From IMG/VR virus record IMGVR_UViG_3300008219_000074, positions 1 through 26,971 of that record: a stretch of DNA of 26,971 nt, one strand, 5' to 3'. Positions 21,553-26,971 of the stretch are shown here, in pieces. A program made the position numbers and the translations under genes. This DNA comes from a virus. Each line of letters opens with the position of its first letter. Positions within the stretch are counted from its first letter, which is position 1. The notes beneath the pieces were generated by a model. It was not told where the DNA came from. It saw only the letters and a list, made by a program, of their open reading frames with translations, and ran no database searches.

Positions 21553-23207
21553 TGGGTGCAGGAACAGCGTTTCTAACTGGGTTTGTTGATGCGGCTAATC
21601 AGAGTCGTTATGAAAAGCGTATGGCTGAACATGAACAGTCTATCCAAGACCGTGCGGATTTTACGTGGAAAGAACGTGATGAGGAAGCGAGAGCTAGGGC
21701 TCTAGAAGATCAAAGAACTGAACGGGAGTTTAGAGAAAGAACTGCTGCTACGCTAGCTGAGACACAGACTGATGCTACTGCACTGGCTAGGACGCATGCA
21801 CAAGAAGATCAAAGAATAGCTGACGAACAAGCTACAGAACAATTAACTGAGACACTTCTAGCACTAAATCCAACATATGCTGACAATCCAGAGGCTCTTG
21901 CTAGGGCACTTACATATGGTGAAGATGGACTCGCCATGTTTACCCATAGAGGGTCTAGATATGACCCAGATGGTTATTTGATTTCAAGCGAGGACATCCT
22001 CGACAGAGACACAGAAGCATTTGTTAGAGCCAATGCTCCAATATCTTGGAGAGGTAATGAGGATGCGTGGATGTTGACAGAAGCAGCTAAAGAGTTTGGG
22101 GAAATGGTAAGGAAAGAAGGTGGTAGGTCTGGGCGTGTTGCCTTTAATGATGCTCGGATGCGTTTTGAAGATACTATCGGTGAGGATGGTGTCAGGACTG
22201 GTGCACGTATTGTACGTCCAGCTGCAGAGGGTCCAGAACAGTATAGACTAACTGCTGCTGATAATGAGGACTTTATCACGCTAAAGAGACAAGCGTATAA
22301 TAGTTTCAATAGCATTATGAAACTTACTCTAGACGAAAATAACGTGCCCCTCACACCAGGAGTATATACATCTGTTGTAGAGGGAGTAACCGGACTAGCT
22401 GCTGCAGCGTACAGTAATGCACAAACCCAGCGTATTGCAGGAACTAATCCAAGCCTTTCATTTGACACTACATTTAAAGCTATGTTTGGAAAGAAACATG
22501 AGGATCTACGACAACTTGATGACGCGCATTTAGCAATTGGTGCTAATGCTATAGCGGCCTATGTTGCTGACCCCACATCTTTGTCTAATTTACCTGCAGC
22601 TGAGTTACTAAAAATATATGAAAACATACGTGTCAGGAACAAGGTGACACTTAATGTTCCGAATGTGGATCTTACTGAGCAACGCGGCACTTTTGTATTA
22701 AATGATATTCTGCGTGACATAGAGGCTAATCCTGGGTTTATTACTGAATATGGTAGTGATGAGCAGAGAGCAGCACTTGCGGAACTTACTTCTACTATTA
22801 CTCCTGTTGTTCCTGCTCCTGCTCCTCCTGTTGCTGGTGGGCCTGGCCCTGCTGAACCTGCTGCTGCTTTTGTTGACCCCGATAAGCTATATAGTATTAC
22901 TAATGGAATTAGCACCACTATAAACACAGACGGAAAAGTCCTTTATTCCTATGATAATGAAGAAGGACAAAAGAAAATGAATGCTGCAGTTGAGGCATTT
23001 ACAGCACATATAGAAGAACAAAAAGGTAAAACTATTAGGCAGGCTATAGGATCTCAACGGAACTTACAGTGGTTTATTGCAAAGGAATTTGGACTTAGAA
23101 AAACTTATGTGGGTAATTATCGCCAAAGAGCAAAAGCTAATGAGAAGAGAACTAATGCTATTGCTCAATTAGAAGAGCAATGGCGTAGAAGCATGGAGAC
23201 ACGATAA
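21552..23207 (+). CDS. Large coiled-coil internal virion-type protein
   Basis: The product is 551 residues; AGGAG precedes the TAATG start. The first residues MGAGTAFLTGFVDAANQSRY are followed by a long charged helix (about 16-105: EKRMAEHEQSIQDRADFTWK, ERDEEARARALEDQRTEREF), a strong coiled coil. The middle (about 110-390) is a helical globular part with ANAPISWRGNEDAWMLTEAA and ANAIAAYVADPTSL. At about residues 417-435 lies a Pro/Ala/Gly linker (VPAPAPPVAGGPGPAEPAAA), then a C-terminal domain ending in a basic helix. No hydrolase motif is visible. Position before the very large protein and the coiled coil suggest one of a set of internal virion proteins forming the ejection conduit; sequence alone does not prove it. 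Confidence 0.5.
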   Translation: MGAGTAFLTGFVDAANQSRYEKRMAEHEQSIQDRADFTWKERDEEARARALEDQRTEREFRERTAATLAETQTDATALARTHAQEDQRIADEQATEQLTETLLALNPTYADNPEALARALTYGEDGLAMFTHRGSRYDPDGYLISSEDILDRDTEAFVRANAPISWRGNEDAWMLTEAAKEFGEMVRKEGGRSGRVAFNDARMRFEDTIGEDGVRTGARIVRPAAEGPEQYRLTAADNEDFITLKRQAYNSFNSIMKLTLDENNVPLTPGVYTSVVEGVTGLAAAAYSNAQTQRIAGTNPSLSFDTTFKAMFGKKHEDLRQLDDAHLAIGANAIAAYVADPTSLSNLPAAELLKIYENIRVRNKVTLNVPNVDLTEQRGTFVLNDILRDIEANPGFITEYGSDEQRAALAELTSTITPVVPAPAPPVAGGPGPAEPAAAFVDPDKLYSITNGISTTINTDGKVLYSYDNEEGQKKMNAAVEAFTAHIEEQKGKTIRQAIGSQRNLQWFIAKEFGLRKTYVGNYRQRAKANEKRTNAIAQLEEQWRRSMETR

Positions 23208-26200
23208 ATGGAGTTTAAGTCTATGGCGCATTTACTCCCAGAGAATAATACTCTTGGATTTAGGCGTAGACAAGACGAAGAGGACAAGCCCTGGAGCTTG
23301 CCTGGTGAATTTGTTCGTGCCGTTGGTACAGGAGCGCGGGCTACTGCCCAAAGTATTGCGGAACTACCTAAAATTATTCCTGGTATAGACTATGAAGTAA
23401 CCGTTCCTGAGTTTACTGAGCGTCCTCAGACCGTTGGTGGGGATATTGCAGCTGCAATGGTGCAGTTTGCCGTGCCATATGGTGTGGTTCTTAAAGGTAT
23501 ATCACTAGGTTCTAGACTATTTGGAGCAGGTCGTGCTGCTCGTACTGCTGCTGAAGCTGCCCGTGCTGCTCAGGTTGCGAGTTCCGCTCGTACTGCAGAA
23601 GCTATTACTACAGCCCCAAAGGTTGGACAAGCTGCGGAAGTAGCTCGTAAGGCTACGTTACTTGATGATGCAGTAGTACCTATACCTTTAACTAAGAGAC
23701 AAAAACTAGTTAAGTATGCTGGTGCCGGTGCTGCCGCAGATTTTATTGCTTTCTCTCCTAATGACCCAACTCTTGGTAATTTCATACAGGGGTTAGGTGG
23801 TGATAAGATCCCTGTTATCAATGCAATCAGTGATCTTCTGGCCACAGATGAGGACGACTCAGATGCCCTTAACCGTTTCCGTCATGTGATGGAAGGTCTT
23901 GGACTAGGTGCTGCTGTTCCTATGGTCTTTAAAGGATTGGGCAAGGGCCTGTCTTTGTCTGGACAAGCTATTGACAAGGTTACACCGTATGCTAAAGATG
24001 CTCGTGGCAGACCTGTGTATAAGCAAGATGTTCTTGTCAAAACGGAACCTAGAAAGAAGAAGGATGGCACCCCAGACTTACGCTTTAAACAGAAGCCGCC
24101 TCAGTATGAGAAACGTCAAATTAACATAATTGAGTATCGTAGAGATAAACTAGTAGGTGCTCTGGATAAAACTATACAGAACTTTGTTGATAAAAGCCAC
24201 GCTGTGCGTCTTATTGATGAAGCGTATGAGAAGTTTAACCCTAACAAACCTCATGCATTAAGGAATGGCCTTAATGCATGGAAAGAACGGCGTATGCTTG
24301 TTTCTATAGAGGAGCAACAGATAAGAGCATATAATGACGGATTCTATAGAACTGGTATTGACGGCGTACCTGTTAGGTATAGTAACCATAAAAGTATGAA
24401 GGAAATTGAGCAAAATATTGTTAAGGTGGCTGAGCTTTCTCCTACTACCAGACAAGAGACTATAGATCTTCATCAAGACTATTTGTATGCTGTCCAAGCA
24501 AAACAACACAAAGCAACTAAGAAGTTGTCTGGTCTTGATGATGAAAAAATTAAAAATACTCTTGCCCGTGTAGAGGCATTACCATCTAATATTAAAACTG
24601 CTTTTGAAACAAGTGTTAAGGATCTTAAAGATTATAATAATGCCGCATTAAGACTGCTTCTTGATGAGGGTATTATTGATAAGGCTACCTTTGATAATAT
24701 TGGTAAAGTTAAGGTTGGTAGGAAACTAGAAGATAGACTGTGGATTCCTATGCTTAGACAAGGTGATGATAGAGCTATTGAATTAGCTCTGGCTTCTTGG
24801 GCACCCACGATTCCCAAAGGTAGTAAGGTGTCCATCAGTAGGGCTGATCTATCTAAATTATCTCAAGCAGAGTTAAGAGAATATAACATAGAGAACCCAT
24901 TAAATCAGGCGTACAATAACCTTGAGTTGGGCTATGATCACATTATTAAGTCAGTTGCTGAGAACCGTGCTAAGAGAGCTATGTACGACACTATTATTGA
25001 GCTTGGAGAACAGGGAACAAAATGGGCTGTGAAATCTACTAAAGTCGTTACCAGGAAGGATATTTCTGGTAGAGGTATAAAGGAGTTATTAGGTAAGCAA
25101 GGTGGCGCACTTAAAGATACTCTTAATGACAGTGATATCTTTAAGATGTTTAGCTCTAAGTACGATATCACAAATAAAACTGATATTATTTACCGAGATG
25201 GTAAGGCAGAAGTGTGGGATATTAAAGACCCACTTCTTATGGATTCTCTTCAGGCCATGGGGCCACAGCTTACTAAGGATTTTACCCGTTTTTATATGCG
25301 GTGGGGTGGTAAGTTTAAGAATTTTCTGACACGTATGGTCACGTCTTCTCCCACATTCTTTTTTGGTTCAAACTTTGCACGGGATACCCTATCCGTTGGC
25401 ATACTTATGAAAGGATTTATACCTTTTATTAGTTCCTACAGGGGTCTATACCACCAGTTACGCAATACTGATATTGCTAAACGGTTAGAGGTTTCTGGCG
25501 GAACATTTGGCAACAGAGCATATACTGATTTCGGTACTAGTAAAGAGTTTCAAGGTAGAAATGCTTCTCGTATCCACACCATTGATGGGCCTAAAGGTCT
25601 TACGAAAGTTGTTGGGTTCATTGATAAATGGACATCTAAATTTGAAATGGCTTCTCGTACAGAAGCGTTTCGCTTGTTCACCAAGCAGGGATACTCAGAT
25701 AACGTAGCTGCGTTCAAGGCTAGAGAGATTGCTGTGGACTTTGCACAGAGTGGTAGTAGCGCAAACTTTAGACTTGCTACTTCTACCGTTCCATTTTTGA
25801 ATGCAAGTATTCAAGGTTTAAGTCGTACCCTACGTGCGCTTGGAGGTAAGAAACTTACTGGTAAAAAGTTAACTGCCGAAGAAGTAGAGGAAGTAGGACG
25901 TGCATGGACAAACATGATGGCCGTAACGACAGTAGGTGGCGTTCTACTACCTATGGCACATTATACAAGTTCAGATGAAAGCATCCGTACTACATACGAC
26001 GAAATTCCTAAGTACTTAAAGGATACAAACTTTGTATGGGTTACCCCAAAAATTGATGGGGTAAACCAGATTATATTACTGCCCAAGCCTTTCGACTTTG
26101 GTATCATCCCCACTATTGCTGAGAAGTTTCTTGATGAGGAATTCATTGAGTCTGATGCAATGGTTGTCAGGGAATACTTGCGTACAGCCTTTCTTAATTC

Positions 26201-26971
26201 TACCCGCTTAGGTGACGCTTCGTTAGCCCCACAGTTTATTCGTCCTTTAATAGAACTAAAAATTAATAAGAAGTTTACTGGTGCACCTATTGTACCCCGT
26301 AATTTACAGGGCGGTACTATTGCACAACGTAGGTTCTGGACTAGTCCTACTGCTACATTCTTTGCAGATGTAGCTGGTAGTTTGAATTTCAAGCCAGAGT
26401 GGACTAAATCCCCCTTAGCTGTAGAACATATATTGAACTCTTACTTTGGTACGGTGGGAGGATTTGTAATGGACTATATTACTGATCCTGTTTTCAGAGG
26501 AATGCTAGAGCTTCCAGATAAGCCTATTGAGCCAGAGGGTAGGCGTTGGCCTTGGGAAGAAGGTGCACTAGGACTAGGTAAGGTGGGTAAGGTATTACCC
26601 GTACAAATTAGGTCCGATGCTTTATCCACTACTCGTTCTGTGAATGAATTGTATGATGCATTTAATAAGGCTAAAAGCTTTAAGATTGACTTCGACTCTG
26701 TGAAAAATAATCTTGATGGATTTACACAAAAGCACTTTCAAGAGATGATTAAAGACCCAGAGACTATGTTCTTCCTTATTCAATATCCAATGCTTGAAGA
26801 GGCTTTATCTAATTTAGCTGATATAAACAAACAGATAAAAAACTTAGCTACGCTTGACCCTGGAGATTTAGCTGCCCGTGATGCCCTGACGCAGATGAAA
26901 CAAGTAATATCCCGCCAGTTTATGAAAGTATATTATATTCAAAGGAATAGGTTTTCAAGGGAGCAGCAGGG
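23208..26971 (+). CDS. Very large polyvalent/internal virion protein, 3' end outside window
   Basis: An open frame of 1254 codons runs from ATG 23208, directly after the previous stop, to the window edge without a stop. Near the N-terminus, RPQTVGGDIAAAMVQFAVPY is a hydrophobic pattern seen at the start of large phage internal proteins, followed by an Ala/Arg-rich stretch (about 110-145). The middle is helical with basic clusters. From about residue 700, TSSPTFFFGSNFARDTL, FIDKWTSKFEMASRTEAFRL, REIAVDFAQSGSSANFR, LPKPFDFGIIPTIAEKF and HILNSYFGTVGGFVMDYITD resemble the LPD38-type domain of large polyvalent proteins. No transglycosylase, protease or polymerase motif is visible in the part shown. 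I infer a T7 gp16-like ejection protein; a DNA-associated polyvalent protein is the alternative. Confidence 0.65.
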   Translation, partial: MEFKSMAHLLPENNTLGFRRRQDEEDKPWSLPGEFVRAVGTGARATAQSIAELPKIIPGIDYEVTVPEFTERPQTVGGDIAAAMVQFAVPYGVVLKGISLGSRLFGAGRAARTAAEAARAAQVASSARTAEAITTAPKVGQAAEVARKATLLDDAVVPIPLTKRQKLVKYAGAGAAADFIAFSPNDPTLGNFIQGLGGDKIPVINAISDLLATDEDDSDALNRFRHVMEGLGLGAAVPMVFKGLGKGLSLSGQAIDKVTPYAKDARGRPVYKQDVLVKTEPRKKKDGTPDLRFKQKPPQYEKRQINIIEYRRDKLVGALDKTIQNFVDKSHAVRLIDEAYEKFNPNKPHALRNGLNAWKERRMLVSIEEQQIRAYNDGFYRTGIDGVPVRYSNHKSMKEIEQNIVKVAELSPTTRQETIDLHQDYLYAVQAKQHKATKKLSGLDDEKIKNTLARVEALPSNIKTAFETSVKDLKDYNNAALRLLLDEGIIDKATFDNIGKVKVGRKLEDRLWIPMLRQGDDRAIELALASWAPTIPKGSKVSISRADLSKLSQAELREYNIENPLNQAYNNLELGYDHIIKSVAENRAKRAMYDTIIELGEQGTKWAVKSTKVVTRKDISGRGIKELLGKQGGALKDTLNDSDIFKMFSSKYDITNKTDIIYRDGKAEVWDIKDPLLMDSLQAMGPQLTKDFTRFYMRWGGKFKNFLTRMVTSSPTFFFGSNFARDTLSVGILMKGFIPFISSYRGLYHQLRNTDIAKRLEVSGGTFGNRAYTDFGTSKEFQGRNASRIHTIDGPKGLTKVVGFIDKWTSKFEMASRTEAFRLFTKQGYSDNVAAFKAREIAVDFAQSGSSANFRLATSTVPFLNASIQGLSRTLRALGGKKLTGKKLTAEEVEEVGRAWTNMMAVTTVGGVLLPMAHYTSSDESIRTTYDEIPKYLKDTNFVWVTPKIDGVNQIILLPKPFDFGIIPTIAEKFLDEEFIESDAMVVREYLRTAFLNSTRLGDASLAPQFIRPLIELKINKKFTGAPIVPRNLQGGTIAQRRFWTSPTATFFADVAGSLNFKPEWTKSPLAVEHILNSYFGTVGGFVMDYITDPVFRGMLELPDKPIEPEGRRWPWEEGALGLGKVGKVLPVQIRSDALSTTRSVNELYDAFNKAKSFKIDFDSVKNNLDGFTQKHFQEMIKDPETMFFLIQYPMLEEALSNLADINKQIKNLATLDPGDLAARDALTQMKQVISRQFMKVYYIQRNRFSREQQ

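Noticed and set aside
21974-22468. Minus-strand frames of 164 codons here and 143 codons at 25961-26392
   Set aside because: Both are antisense to large, well supported + strand genes and lack start signals; all other genes are on +.
1-26971. CRISPR arrays, tRNA genes, insertion sequences, attachment sites, anti-defence genes
   Set aside because: I found no regularly spaced palindromic repeats, no cloverleaf with a plausible anticodon, no transposase or integrase motif and no terminal inverted repeats. Coding repeats explain the repetitive stretches.

Overview
This window looks like the virion-assembly (late) region of a tailed bacteriophage with a short, podovirus-type tail. Every supported gene lies on the + strand, packed nearly end to end, often with the stop of one gene overlapping the start of the next (TAATG). 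The sequence is AT-rich and has the gene texture of marine phages: many small beta-rich virion proteins, collagen-free fibers, and very large ejection-type proteins. The host cannot be named from the sequence. I see no tRNA, integrase, replication or regulatory gene and no complete lysis cassette, so this is one block of a larger genome, cut at both ends.

Layout. 1-775: end of a small basic protein, a terminase small subunit candidate, and a 77-residue protein resembling the DNA-binding 'recombinase' part of a serine recombinase without its catalytic domain. 838-2592: two strongly translated beta-rich virion proteins, the first with a lectin-like C-terminus, closed by a terminator-type hairpin. 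2631-7156: large terminase, two small proteins, portal protein and a short helical protein. 7149-9371: a 740-residue Pro/Ala-rich, internally duplicated protein ending in a motif frequent in phage virion proteins. 9472-11762: scaffold, major capsid protein and a capsid-associated beta protein, closed by a second hairpin. 11812-12913: three small structural proteins. 12928-18959: tail adaptor with an inserted carbohydrate-binding-like domain, tail nozzle-like protein, a 1028-residue fiber, and its small partner. 19036-26971: a membrane-anchored holin-like protein and a series of presumed internal/ejection proteins, the last of which (more than 1254 codons) runs off the window.

How the genes fit together: terminase subunits cut and pump DNA through the portal into a shell built from capsid protein on the scaffold; decoration-type proteins coat the shell; adaptor, nozzle and fiber build the short tail; the last genes supply proteins expected to be packed in the head and ejected on infection.

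Most notable: an abrupt rise in G+C inside the fiber gene (about 16865 to 19150), pointing to a horizontally acquired receptor-binding cassette; a beta-domain present three times in two different virion genes, two copies sharing a 15-residue identical peptide written with almost entirely different codons; a carbohydrate-binding-like domain spliced into the tail adaptor; an exact 11-residue (hendecad) repeat in an ejection-type protein; two genes without a Shine-Dalgarno that each start exactly 9 bases after a strong hairpin; and a coding-like in-frame extension after the stop codon of the 740-residue protein.
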